Of a stretch of 35,263 bases of DNA, positions 21,225-29,103 are shown piece after piece; within the stretch, counting starts at the first letter, position 1, and every line of letters begins with the position of its first letter. Location of the stretch: IMG/VR virus record IMGVR_UViG_3300027759_000233, positions 1-35,263 of that record. One strand, given 5' to 3'. The stretch is from a virus. Below the pieces are notes generated by a model. The model searched no databases. It was not told where the DNA came from and saw nothing but the letters and a program-made list of their open reading frames with translations. The translations under genes and the position numbers were made by a program.

Positions 21225-22697
21225 GTGAATATCAAACTCGAACTTTCCAAGTTTTCTACCCCTGTGCTCAACACCGTGCTGACCAACCGTGGCTTGCAGT
21301 TTTACATCGTCAAGAACGATGCGGTTAACGCAGTGGCTGACCTCATCAACAACGGTCTCATCACGTTCGATGAGGTACGCAACACCGTGCCATCACAGGC
21401 ATCTACCCTCGCAACCAATTCCAAGGTTGATGACGAGGTCAAGCAGAAAATCATGCAGACTCAGGCAGACATTGCCTCGACAGTCGAGAGTGTTGCACGT
21501 GTGCAAGACTCAGCGAATCAATTGCTCAATGAACAACGTCAGCAACGCATTGCCAACGATGCAAAGTTCAACGAGATGACTACTCGTTTAAACAACGCAT
21601 TGACCTCGATTCAGGGCGTGGACTACGGCAAAGTCGAGACCGTCATTCGTACTCAGGTCTCCGACTTGTTCGACTCTTTCCGCAAGGTCACACCACGTGA
21701 GGAGGTTGTCGCAATTGCGAATGCCGTACCTAAGACCACTCGCAAGACTGCATTCGAGTTGTTCGGTAACGTGTGCACCTACGAGGAGGGCGGTCAAACG
21801 GTTAATTTTGGGGGGATGGAAATCGAGGTGTGGTCTGACCCTGACGCACCTACGCTAGTCGATGACTACATCTTCAACCCTGAGAATCTGCATCAAACAC
21901 TCATCGCCCTCGATGACAAACTGCCACACAATTCTTGGCTTGCGGGTGAACGTGGCACAGGCAAGAGCGAGTTCGTTTCTCAGGTTGCCTCACGCCTTGG
22001 ACGTAGGTTGTTTCGTGTGAACTTTGACGAGGCAATCGAACGTGCTGAGTTCATCGGGGGTAACACCATCAAGGGCGGTGACGTTGAATGGAAAGAGGGC
22101 GTTATCACTCAGGCGATACAGCATGCGGGTGCAATCATCCTCCTCGATGAGATTGGTTTCGCACGTAGTCAAAACCTCGCAGTGCTCCACGCCCTGTGCG
22201 AACGGTCACCACACCGCTCCATCGTCATCGCTGAGACAGGCGTTCGCATCCCTGTCGCATCGCATGTGGCTTTTTTCTGTGCCGATAACTCGAACGGTCA
22301 CGGTGATGAGTCGGGTAACTTTGACGGTGTGCGTAGCAAGAACACTGCGTTCCTCGACAGGTTCTCTTTCACTATGTCATTCAACTACTTGCCTCACGAC
22401 AAGGAAGTTGAGTTGATTCACAAGCGAACCATGTTGCCCATCGATGCAACCGATGTGATTGTGAAGTTTGCTAACACGGCACGTGAGAAAGCACGTGCGG
22501 GTTTGCTGACTCAGCCACCGTCACTGCGCCAACTGTTCGCATGGGCATCAGCGATACAGAAAGGTTTACCAGTATCGATAGCGTTTAACAACGCCATCGT
22601 CAACAAGTTTCCCGCAGAGTGCGAAAGCGAACTGCGTGGCATCTACTCAGCGACTATCGATGTGGACGCATTGAAGTCATTCTTGGTCAAGCAATAA
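21225..22697 (+). CDS. MoxR/CobS-like AAA+ ATPase
   Basis: A 490-residue protein starting with GTG eight bases after GGAGG. The N-terminal half has a predicted coiled coil (about 68-132) and no known enzyme motif. The AAA+ part shows Walker A GERGTGKS (241-248), Walker B IILLDE (D308-E309), sensor-type FFCADNSNGHGD and RSKNTAFLDRFSF, then a helical lid. It most resembles MoxR/CobS ATPases that work with VWA partners on a metal-dependent or folding task. The downstream HELGH and VWA genes supply that partner. No CobN-like chelatase subunit is in the window, so cobalamin synthesis is not supported. Confidence 0.75.
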   Translation: MNIKLELSKFSTPVLNTVLTNRGLQFYIVKNDAVNAVADLINNGLITFDEVRNTVPSQASTLATNSKVDDEVKQKIMQTQADIASTVESVARVQDSANQLLNEQRQQRIANDAKFNEMTTRLNNALTSIQGVDYGKVETVIRTQVSDLFDSFRKVTPREEVVAIANAVPKTTRKTAFELFGNVCTYEEGGQTVNFGGMEIEVWSDPDAPTLVDDYIFNPENLHQTLIALDDKLPHNSWLAGERGTGKSEFVSQVASRLGRRLFRVNFDEAIERAEFIGGNTIKGGDVEWKEGVITQAIQHAGAIILLDEIGFARSQNLAVLHALCERSPHRSIVIAETGVRIPVASHVAFFCADNSNGHGDESGNFDGVRSKNTAFLDRFSFTMSFNYLPHDKEVELIHKRTMLPIDATDVIVKFANTAREKARAGLLTQPPSLRQLFAWASAIQKGLPVSIAFNNAIVNKFPAECESELRGIYSATIDVDALKSFLVKQ

Positions 22698-22706
22698 GGA
22701 GGTCTT

Positions 22707-23867
22707 ATGCTAGGTATAAACGTCAAACGTGGTGTCGCAACCACCTTGGAGCGTGTGTTCAACGCAAGTGGTGAGCACATGGGTGACCTTGAGGTTCTGT
22801 GGTCAGGCAAGACAGCGGGAATCATCTTTGACCGTAGGAACGGTTACACGAATGCCAAGGTCATCTTCCCCGCCATCGATGAGAAGTCAGACGTGCCACA
22901 CACCACGTTCAACAACCTCATCGGGTACGCACTGCACGAACTTGGTCATGCGTGGTACACCGACAACAAACCGTGGGACAGGGCACGTGCAGAGCACGGT
23001 GCATTCGTTGGTGCTCTCATCAACGGTCTTGAAGACCCTCGCATCGAGCGATGTGTCATCGAGTCAGGACGTGCACCAAACGCACGTGCCTTGTTCGAGA
23101 ACCTTGCGAACTCAGTGCTTGCCAAGGACGGTTACGTTCAGCCTGACGATAAGAAGAACATTCCTTTTCTTCTCGCCATCGAGGGCAGACGTATGAACGG
23201 TTACGACATATGCGTTGACTCCATCGTTGACGCATCGCCTTGGAAGAAAGATATCAAGTGGGCATTGAAGAGGGCACACAAAGCCACCGACACTGCGGGC
23301 ATCGCAAAGATTGCGGTTGAACTGTTTAAACGCCTATCAGAGAAAGAAGAACAGGCGGGTGACGGTCAGGACACAAAGCCTCAACCACCACAGGGTGAAC
23401 CACAGGATGGCGAGGGTCAAGACGGTCAGCCTCAAGACGGTGAGCCACCGCAGACTCAGCCAACCGATGACCCCTCAGATGATGACGGTCAGGACGGCAC
23501 GAACGGTCAGGATGAGGGTGACCCCTCAGACAGTGACGAACAGGGCGATGGTGACGGTTCTGATGGGTCTGACGATGACGATACGAACGGTCAAGACGGT
23601 GACAAGCCAACCGATGGCAACCCGACTGACGGTCAAGACGGTGACCCTACTGAGGGTGACGGTCAGGACGGTGACACATCCGATGAGCCAAGCGATGAGC
23701 CACCCAGTCAGGGCAACGGCAAGTCGGAGTCACTAGAGGGGGGACGTGAGGTAGAACCTAGCGACTTCATCGAGGGTGAACTCGACAAACACTCCACATC
23801 AGTGGACGATAAGAAGAGCAGACCAAGTTTTGGTAAGCCCGAAATTGCAACATTTTCTTGGAGGTAA
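22707..23867 (+). CDS. HELGH metallopeptidase-like protein, acidic tail
   Basis: A 386-residue protein. Residues 70-115 contain ALHELGHAWYTD (H77, E78, H81) and NGLEDPRIER, where E109 is a likely third zinc ligand; this pairing is typical of metallopeptidase-like domains linked to VWA (CobT-like) proteins. Residues about 215-345 are an extremely acidic Asp/Gly/Gln repeat (GQDGD, DGQDG units). The last 40 residues are ordinary. In CobT-like proteins an acidic linker leads straight into a VWA domain; here the VWA is a separate gene. The next gene's GGAGG overlaps this stop. Confidence 0.65.
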   Translation: MLGINVKRGVATTLERVFNASGEHMGDLEVLWSGKTAGIIFDRRNGYTNAKVIFPAIDEKSDVPHTTFNNLIGYALHELGHAWYTDNKPWDRARAEHGAFVGALINGLEDPRIERCVIESGRAPNARALFENLANSVLAKDGYVQPDDKKNIPFLLAIEGRRMNGYDICVDSIVDASPWKKDIKWALKRAHKATDTAGIAKIAVELFKRLSEKEEQAGDGQDTKPQPPQGEPQDGEGQDGQPQDGEPPQTQPTDDPSDDDGQDGTNGQDEGDPSDSDEQGDGDGSDGSDDDDTNGQDGDKPTDGNPTDGQDGDPTEGDGQDGDTSDEPSDEPPSQGNGKSESLEGGREVEPSDFIEGELDKHSTSVDDKKSRPSFGKPEIATFSWR

Positions 23868-23869
23868 TC

Positions 23870-24673
23870 ATGCGTATCACAAAATCAGATGCAGAACGTA
23901 ACTACTCATTCCAGTACAACCGTCAGACTAGCGGGTTAGGTGCGACACGTGCAAACATCATGCGCCTGTTGCGTTCACTCGACTTGGTCTCTTGGTCATC
24001 GTATGAAGAGTCGGGACGTTTAGACCGTAAGGCGTTTACACGCTTTGCCTGTGGTAGCACTGCCATCTTCAGCAAACGCACGTACCAAGAGGCGCAAGCA
24101 TCAGCGGTGTCTATGCTCATCGACTGTTCGGGTTCGATGTCATCCGATGGTTTGATTCAGACTGCGGAGGCGATAGCGATTCAACTGTCACGCATACTCG
24201 ACAAGGCAAACGTTGAGTTCGCAGTCACAGGGTTTCACGGTTCGGAAGACATCGTGGGCAGACACGCCACTGGTGCAAGTGATGACATTGTCATCAGGAA
24301 AGAAGAGCCTGTGCTCATACCGTTCAAGACGTGGCGTGAGTCGATGCAGAAAGCATCAGCCAAGTTGGGTTCGATTAACCAGTGGGCAATGGGTTCTACG
24401 CCTGACTACTCAGCAATCAGTTTGATTCTTGAAGACATCGCCATGCGTGATGAGCAACGCAAGATTGTGTTCTTGCTGACCGATGCAAACGGTTACAACA
24501 AGGAGCACATGCGCCATCTGCAAGACCTAGCAGACCGCCTCAAAATCAAAATCATTGCGATAGGTATCGGACGCACTGACGTGAAGGAATGTTTCCGCAG
24601 TAGCGAGAACGTGACTAGCGTTGACGGTCTCGCATCCACATCGTTCAACAAAATCCTAAAGGAACTGAAATGA
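23870..24673 (+). CDS. VWA-domain protein (CobT C-terminal-like)
   Basis: A 267-residue protein. I chose the ATG at 23870, preceded by GGAGG, rather than a TTG four codons upstream. A full MIDAS metal site is visible: D85-C-S87-G-S89, T177 in MGSTPDY, and D205 in FLLTDANGY. These bind Mg2+ and mediate partner contacts. The N-terminal 60 residues (FQYNRQTSGLGATRANIMRLLRSLD...) resemble the segment just before VWA in CobT-like proteins. It likely works with the ATPase and the HELGH protein as a complex. Confidence 0.75.
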   Translation: MRITKSDAERNYSFQYNRQTSGLGATRANIMRLLRSLDLVSWSSYEESGRLDRKAFTRFACGSTAIFSKRTYQEAQASAVSMLIDCSGSMSSDGLIQTAEAIAIQLSRILDKANVEFAVTGFHGSEDIVGRHATGASDDIVIRKEEPVLIPFKTWRESMQKASAKLGSINQWAMGSTPDYSAISLILEDIAMRDEQRKIVFLLTDANGYNKEHMRHLQDLADRLKIKIIAIGIGRTDVKECFRSSENVTSVDGLASTSFNKILKELK

Positions 24674-24885
24674 CAGGCACTGAGGCATTCGACAAACTCA
24701 TGGACAACTTAGGGGATGCACTGGAGGGAAAGGAGATAAGTGCAGTCATCCCCGCACTTACAACATTGCTTGCACATGCGGGTGTGATGAGCGGGACAGA
24801 ACCCGCCTCACTCATCGCATTCATCGTGACAACCGTCACAAGGGTTTACGGTGACCACGACAACACCGATGAAGTAATTCACTAG
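24670..24885 (+). CDS. Hypothetical protein, 71 residues
   Basis: A 71-residue protein (MTGTEAFDKLMDNLGDALEGKEISAVIPALTTLLAHAGVMSGTEPASLIAFIVTTVTRVYGDHDNTDEVIH), helical with a mildly hydrophobic C-terminal half. The ATG overlaps the stop of the VWA gene (ATGA). Its genomic linkage to the cassette is tight, but no motif connects it in function. Confidence 0.5.
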   Translation: MTGTEAFDKLMDNLGDALEGKEISAVIPALTTLLAHAGVMSGTEPASLIAFIVTTVTRVYGDHDNTDEVIH

Positions 24886-24905
24886 GAGGTTTAAACATGG
24901 AACAA
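24881..24905 (+). repeat. Duplicated translation leader, copy 1
   Basis: A 25-base stretch identical to 25100-25124. It holds ACTAGGAGG, then GTTTAAAC (24889-24896), then the ATG and first codons (M-E-Q). Here the iterated palindrome fills the spacer between ribosome-binding site and start codon. Identity over the leader only suggests recent duplication or spread of the element. Confidence 0.7.
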
Positions 24906-25097
24906 CAAATTGAAATCATGGAAGTTGCACTCGTTGCATTGAGCAATGCAGTATGCAGACAGTACATCGCAGACTCGATGGACATATCCGATGAGGAGTT
25001 GGATAGGTTGCAAAAAACTTTAGAAGAGAAGTTGAGCAATGAGCAAGAGGAGTTCGGTGACGATGGCGAGGTTATCGCACCGTGCATGTTTCGTTAA
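24897..25097 (+). CDS. Small acidic helical protein
   Basis: A 66-residue acidic protein (MEQQIEIMEVALVALSNAVCRQYIADSMDISDEELDRLQKTLEEKLSNEQEEF...), probably two helices, with no recognised domain. It is translated from the GTTTAAAC-containing leader shared with the next gene; both products begin MEQ. The remainder of the two proteins is unrelated, so only the start region was copied. Confidence 0.5.
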   Translation: MEQQIEIMEVALVALSNAVCRQYIADSMDISDEELDRLQKTLEEKLSNEQEEFGDDGEVIAPCMFR

Positions 25098-25099
25098 TT

Positions 25100-25124
25100 A
25101 CTAGGAGGTTTAAACATGGAACAA
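25100..25124 (+). repeat. Duplicated translation leader, copy 2
   Basis: Second copy of the 25-base leader (see 24881-24905), with GTTTAAAC at 25108-25115 between AGGAGG and the ATG of the next gene. Confidence 0.7.
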
Positions 25125-25304
25125 ACAATCAACAAATTTGAAATCATTGAGACACCCGATGGTTACATGATTAATCATCATTGCGACATGGGCGAATATT
25201 TTCACGATGGGTATATTCATGCGCCCGATGGTGACAACCTGTTCGACACGTATCACCAAGCAGTCATAGTTTTAACTCAACACTTACTTAAGGAAATCAT
25301 ATGA
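25116..25304 (+). CDS. Hypothetical protein, 62 residues
   Basis: A 62-residue His/Asp/Tyr-rich protein (MEQTINKFEIIETPDGYMINHHCDMGEYFHDGYIHAPDGDNLFDTYHQAVIVLTQHLLKEII). The clustered His, Cys and Asp could bind metal, but there is no fixed motif. It uses the duplicated leader and overlaps the next gene (ATGA). Unknown role. Confidence 0.5.
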   Translation: MEQTINKFEIIETPDGYMINHHCDMGEYFHDGYIHAPDGDNLFDTYHQAVIVLTQHLLKEII

Positions 25305-25540
25305 AACGCACCATTAAAGTTTTTCTCGTCAAGTCTATTAACGAAAACAATACAGGCGAGGAGGCTATGACCAACCTTAAATTGTTTACCGACACCGATG
25401 AGGCACAGGAGTTTAAACGTGCAATAAAAAGACAAATTCCACATGGTTCTGATGCTGAGTGGGTTGCGGTTGAAGAATTCTTTTTGGACATTGAAATCAA
25501 CATCAATGTCGTTGAAGACAAAATTGAGGTAACAGTATGA
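25301..25540 (+). CDS. Hypothetical protein, 79 residues
   Basis: A 79-residue protein (MKRTIKVFLVKSINENNTGEEAMTNLKLFTDTDEAQEFKRAIKRQIPHGSDAEWVAVEEFFLDIEININVVEDKIEVTV), alternating strand and helix. The GTTTAAAC at 25411-25418 encodes F-K here. Its start overlaps the upstream stop (ATGA) after AAGGAAA. No family recognised. Confidence 0.5.
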   Translation: MKRTIKVFLVKSINENNTGEEAMTNLKLFTDTDEAQEFKRAIKRQIPHGSDAEWVAVEEFFLDIEININVVEDKIEVTV

Positions 25541-25731
25541 ACAAGATTGAATTGCTACGCACCGACAACGGTTGGGTGCTCATCGTCTATAGCATGACAG
25601 GCGTTGTCATCGAGAGTTCTATCTCTCCTGACCTCGACTCGCTCTTGCATCACATCAGTGAAAAATATTCCAACCACGACTCAAGTGTTCGGGATGTACG
25701 TGTTAACACAAAATATTCGGAGGGCGTATGA
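25537..25731 (+). CDS. Hypothetical protein, 64 residues
   Basis: A 64-residue protein (MNKIELLRTDNGWVLIVYSMTGVVIESSISPDLDSLLHHISEKYSNHDSSVRDVRVNTKYSEGV). The first half suggests a beta-hairpin (LLRTDNGWVLIVYS) and the second a helix. It overlaps both neighbours by four bases, typical of this early operon. Unknown function. Confidence 0.5.
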   Translation: MNKIELLRTDNGWVLIVYSMTGVVIESSISPDLDSLLHHISEKYSNHDSSVRDVRVNTKYSEGV

Positions 25732-25901
25732 CAGTAGAAGAAATGAAAGCATTTATGAAAGAAGAAGAACGTATAAAGAATACGCACGACATGATGATTG
25801 AAACAGTGGAGGGTTTTAAAGAACTTCCATTCAGCCAACGTTACGAAATCGCACGTAATGTATCAACAACGTTTAAACGCATCAAGGAGCAACAGCAATG
25901 A
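25728..25901 (+). CDS. Small charged helical protein, 57 residues
   Basis: A 57-residue ORF (MTVEEMKAFMKEEERIKNTHDMMIETVEGFKELPFSQRYEIARNVSTTFKRIKEQQQ). The ATG follows GGAGGG and overlaps the upstream stop, and the end overlaps the next start (ATGA), so the frame fits exactly into the operon. Strongly helical and charged. GTTTAAAC at 25871-25878 encodes F-K. Unknown role. Confidence 0.55.
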   Translation: MTVEEMKAFMKEEERIKNTHDMMIETVEGFKELPFSQRYEIARNVSTTFKRIKEQQQ

Positions 25902-26230
25902 GTACAGGCTACTACCACACGGACGAATCAGCACGTGACACGATTCGGGAGTATCGAGATGGCAATGGGTTCGATACATTCGCAGAGGCTATCGCTGACA
26001 TGCAAGGGTGTATCGATGACCTAGACGATGAGGACAAGAGCGCACTGTGCCACGTTGAGACAACGCCTGAGTTGATGAATGCCTTGTGCAATACGCCACG
26101 CAAATTCATCAAGGCTTGGTGCGTTCAGATTACATGGAGCGATGGCACGGTTGAAGAGAAGACCGATGTCCCACCTCTGACAGACCTAGACGGTTGTATG
26201 GACGAGTGGGAAGAGGAGGCGAACAAGTGA
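25898..26230 (+). CDS. Acidic hypothetical protein, 110 residues
   Basis: A 110-residue acidic protein (MSTGYYHTDESARDTIREYRDGNGFDTFAEAIADMQGCIDDLDDEDKSALCHVETTPELMNALCNTPRKFIKAWCVQITWSDG...). Many Asp/Glu and several Cys; the high negative charge could mimic DNA, but this is only composition. It overlaps genes on both sides. No domain recognised. Confidence 0.5.
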   Translation: MSTGYYHTDESARDTIREYRDGNGFDTFAEAIADMQGCIDDLDDEDKSALCHVETTPELMNALCNTPRKFIKAWCVQITWSDGTVEEKTDVPPLTDLDGCMDEWEEEANK

Positions 26231-26409
26231 TTGCCTACACCAAGCATCCGAACACCAAGCAGTCTGACTTGCAAGAGCGAGTCCTCCACATTGTCGAGCG
26301 CACGGTTGCCGATAAGAAGATGAGCATCGAGGTAAACGCACGATGCCCACTGGATGCGATTGACCTAGCGCATACCATCCCACTAGATAAATGGTGCTCT
26401 ATGCACTAA
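26227..26409 (+). CDS. Hypothetical protein, 60 residues, GTG start
   Basis: A 60-residue protein (MIAYTKHPNTKQSDLQERVLHIVERTVADKKMSIEVNARCPLDAIDLAHTIPLDKWCSMH). The GTG at 26227 overlaps the upstream stop (GTGA), and GGAGGCGAACAA lies just before it. It is the last gene of the early operon, followed by a strong terminator. Unknown function. Confidence 0.5.
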   Translation: MIAYTKHPNTKQSDLQERVLHIVERTVADKKMSIEVNARCPLDAIDLAHTIPLDKWCSMH

Positions 26410-26446
26410 CCCGCCAAAAAAAGACACTAGTTCATTCCCCCCCCCA

Positions 26447-26478
26447 CCCCCACGGCTCACGCTTTGGGGGTTTTTTTT
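26447..26478 (+). terminator. Terminator of early operon
   Basis: CCCCC (26447-26451) and GGGGG (26466-26470) form a stem around a 14-base loop, followed at once by eight T. It lies 38 bases after the last early gene and ahead of the convergent primase-helicase gene. The C-rich run before it (14 of 15 bases C) may be hard to sequence. On the opposite strand no T-run follows, so it works rightward. Confidence 0.8.
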
Positions 26479-26568
26479 CGCCTAAATTTTTTAAAGCAGG
26501 AAGTCATGGCTCTGCGTTTAAACGGCTATGCTTGTTGCACCAACAGGGAAGCAAAACACAGCAATTGG

Positions 26569-28266
26569 TTAAAACGCATCGGTGCTCTCGTAGTACGTAC
26601 CAGTTGTTTTGTTGTAACCAAGAGTTGTTTCGCCCTGAGTTCCAATCCAACGATAGCGACACTTCCATACCGCCACTTCCACGTCATTGGACTTCGTGCG
26701 ATGGATGGTCAGACCGCAATCAGCCTTTGCCCACCACGCCATCGAACCTGAGATAGCCATGCCATCAGGACGTGGTAAATCCATGTTTGAGCGGGTTATC
26801 TTGCTTGGGTGAGCAACGAACCATATGTGAACGCCATACGCTTTAGCGAACGCTTGCATGCGTGTCAACATCGATGAGATGAACTCATGCTCTGCCATGC
26901 CTGATTTGTTCTCGATGTAGTTGTATGGGTCAACGACTAAACCACGTATGCCTGTTCTTGCTACTGCTACTCTTGCACGTTCAAGAATGGAGTCAATCGA
27001 TGAGGGTTCTGCGCCTTCGGAATCTAGAAACAGGAAGTGGTTCTCTACCCATTTAAACGCCTCATCCTTATCCGCTTGCGTCATGCGATTGTTGCCCTCA
27101 AAAAATCGCTTTTCTTTGTATATCTCCATCAGGCGTGAGATGTGAATCTCAGGCTGATTCTCGAATGAACAGATGGCGAACTTCCAATCGTGTGCTTTAC
27201 CAAGGTTGACCATCAGTTGGTCTACAAAGTTGGACTTACCGCATGACGGATAACCAGTAACGATAGTCAGTTGACCTTGAGCCACCGTATAGATTTGGTC
27301 TACGTTTGAATATCCTGTGCTCGTTCCTTTGCCAGTACCTTTACCCCATAGGTCGTTTAAACGCTCTTCGAACTTGCTGGCTGACGACAAACCCGCTACT
27401 GGATATGGCTCGGCTTTGGCGATGATGTCTTGGACAACCCACTCACCTTCAGCCAAGAACGCCTCGTTTAAATCCTTGTAGTCGAACTTAGCGATACGGC
27501 ATTTGTCTTTGCCAATACGCCTAGCCAACTCCTCTGCTAACGCCTGTCCCGCTGAATCGGTATCAGTTGCGATGGTTACGTAGGGCACGTCCTTCAACAT
27601 GTCAAAGGCGTTCCATACAAACGTGAACCGCTTATCCTCTGACGCATCTATCTTGCCATCGGTTACCTTCATAGGAGCACCGCTTGGTACTGACAGGACG
27701 TTCTTAATCCCGCACTCGATGAGTGTCAGGGCATCTATCTCCCCCTCAACAATCACTACTGGTAGTGTCTTGTCTACGTTGTCAATCCCAAAAAAGTCAT
27801 GCGCCCCACCCGCATCTTGGGTGAAGTCCTTCGATTCAATCGAGCGGTACTTGGCAGAAACATAGACTCCACCACGGAAGTACGGGAAGCCTATCGCATC
27901 TGTCTCCTTGTTTAAACGCTGAAAGTATTTCTGGGCGGGAAACAATTTCATCTCATCAGCAACCCTCTCCGATATACCACGTGACTTTAAGAAATCGTAA
28001 TGTTGTGGTTGTAACTTGGTGATGACAGGGGGTTGCTTTAATGGAATCACATTCTGCTCCTTGCGGTAAATTGGTTTTTGGGATTTGTTTGGGACGAGAC
28101 CTGAGATACCACAATGGTGACAGTGGTACACCAAGCCTTCGGGCTTGCGGTCTATCTTTAGTTCTTTGAGTTTGAACTTCTTGCGTTCGGGTGAACACAT
28201 GGGACAAATGACACGTTGCGTGTCATCGATGTATAGCGTTTCAATCAGTTCAGCGACTGCATTCAA
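26569..28266 (-). CDS. Bifunctional primase-helicase (T7 gp4-like)
   Basis: A 565-residue replication protein. The zinc-binding domain has C21-x2-C24 and C49-x2-C52 (CPMC, CHHC). The TOPRIM primase core has VVIVEGEIDA (E174) and IATDTDSAG (D235, D237). The RecA-type helicase has Walker A GYPSCGKS (338-345) and a GLVVDPYNYIE Walker B-like segment. It would unwind and prime at the fork, like T7 gp4. The start is TTG, chosen because GGAGGCTTAA precedes it at the right distance and no earlier ATG exists in frame. Confidence 0.88.
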   Translation of the reverse strand: MNAVAELIETLYIDDTQRVICPMCSPERKKFKLKELKIDRKPEGLVYHCHHCGISGLVPNKSQKPIYRKEQNVIPLKQPPVITKLQPQHYDFLKSRGISERVADEMKLFPAQKYFQRLNKETDAIGFPYFRGGVYVSAKYRSIESKDFTQDAGGAHDFFGIDNVDKTLPVVIVEGEIDALTLIECGIKNVLSVPSGAPMKVTDGKIDASEDKRFTFVWNAFDMLKDVPYVTIATDTDSAGQALAEELARRIGKDKCRIAKFDYKDLNEAFLAEGEWVVQDIIAKAEPYPVAGLSSASKFEERLNDLWGKGTGKGTSTGYSNVDQIYTVAQGQLTIVTGYPSCGKSNFVDQLMVNLGKAHDWKFAICSFENQPEIHISRLMEIYKEKRFFEGNNRMTQADKDEAFKWVENHFLFLDSEGAEPSSIDSILERARVAVARTGIRGLVVDPYNYIENKSGMAEHEFISSMLTRMQAFAKAYGVHIWFVAHPSKITRSNMDLPRPDGMAISGSMAWWAKADCGLTIHRTKSNDVEVAVWKCRYRWIGTQGETTLGYNKTTGTYYESTDAF

Positions 28267-28284
28267 TTAAGCCTCCTACGGAAA

Positions 28285-28521
28285 TTATTTTTTATTATCA
28301 GATTTGTTCGCACTGGGTGAACGTAATCTGAGGTTGCCTACGGTAGTCTTGCCACCGCTTTTTATTGGTTTCACATGGTCAATGTTTTTACCTGTTCTGT
28401 CTACTCCTTTCTTATCGTATAAACGTCTTGCCTTCTGACGTTCAAGTTGTCCCTTATCGTCACCCCTTGCTAGTTGGGTTTGATACTCTTTTTTCCAGTC
28501 ACGTTTTTCTTTAGTTGCCAT
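28285..28521 (-). CDS. HNH-like endonuclease, small
   Basis: A 78-residue basic protein (MATKEKRDWKKEYQTQLARGDDKGQLERQKARRLYDKKGVDRTGKNIDHVKPIKSGGKTTVGNLRLRSPSANKS). The IDHVKPIxSGGxxxxxNLRLxSxxxNK block is the HNH beta-beta-alpha pattern: D-H at the first strand, N in the loop, N in the helix. The cysteine pairs often seen in HNH proteins are missing. It lies directly upstream of the primase-helicase. It may be a free-standing homing-type nuclease or a packaging aid. Confidence 0.62.
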   Translation of the reverse strand: MATKEKRDWKKEYQTQLARGDDKGQLERQKARRLYDKKGVDRTGKNIDHVKPIKSGGKTTVGNLRLRSPSANKSDNKK

Positions 28522-28555
28522 AGATACTCATAGTAGTTAGATACTCATCGTGTCT

Positions 28556-28599
28556 TCTGCCCTTTGGAGAGGGCAGACCTAGCCTTAAACTGGTCTGCC
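28556..28599 (-). promoter_or_regulatory. Mutually exclusive hairpins in HNH leader
   Basis: TCTGCCCT (28556-28563) pairs with AGGGCAGA (28570-28577), 8 bp. The same right arm, as GGCAGACC (28572-28579), also pairs perfectly with GGTCTGCC (28592-28599). The two stems share bases and cannot form together, an attenuator- or switch-like layout in the leader of the minus-strand HNH gene. Downstream on that strand ATGAGTATCTA occurs twice, the second copy running into the HNH start. Confidence 0.45.
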
Positions 28600-28909
28600 T
28601 TCACGCACTTACGCCCAATGGCTTCGGTACGACCCGACAGACTTTTCGTGCGAGGGACTCTATCTTCGCCTTCCCTTTTCGGTATCTAACGCACTAACCA
28701 CACTACCGACAATTAAGCCCCTTGACCGTGCCGTTTTGCATCGACAATCAAGAGGCGAGTGACAATGTTAAATCCTTTTTAACGATGAGTGCAATGGGGT
28801 TAGCATAAATATTCTTATCTTTGCGTAAATATTTTTACGGCAGCCATACTTAGCCCGTTTAAACGCTTTAAGAAAGAGCCGGGTGAAATGTTGCATGGGC
28901 TACGAAACC

Positions 28910-28946
28910 AAAAAAAAGGAGTGATGCTTGTGACATCACCCCTTTA
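28910..28946 (-). terminator. Terminator, leftward
   Basis: On the minus strand AAAGGGGTGATG pairs with CATCACTCCTTT (one mismatch in 12) around a seven-base loop and is followed by a T-run (eight A on the plus strand at 28910-28917). It is about 180 bases downstream of the RusA-like gene and likely ends that transcript before the HNH/primase unit. Confidence 0.75.
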
Positions 28947-29103
28947 GAACTCCACGTATGGAGAGGCAACCGCAATGTCGTAGGACAAAGCAGAAATTAA
29001 ATTATGCATCACCAAAAAAAGTTTGCAAGGGAACGTTCTCTGATGTATCATTTGTGCACTTATCTCGATTAAGCCTCCTGACAAGTAGACCAGTAGGTCG
29101 GAG

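Noticed and set aside
23326-23610. Minus-strand His/Arg-rich frame in the acidic-repeat region
   Set aside because: It is the reverse complement of the Asp/Gly/Gln repeats in the HELGH gene and has no start signals.
21225-24673. Cobalamin biosynthesis genes cobS/cobT as a pathway
   Set aside because: The ATPase and VWA proteins resemble CobS/CobT, but no CobN or other cobalamin gene is in the window, so I name only the families.
26464-26751. Plus-strand frame overlapping the primase-helicase end
   Set aside because: It overlaps the primase-helicase coding region for most of its length and begins inside or just after a terminator.
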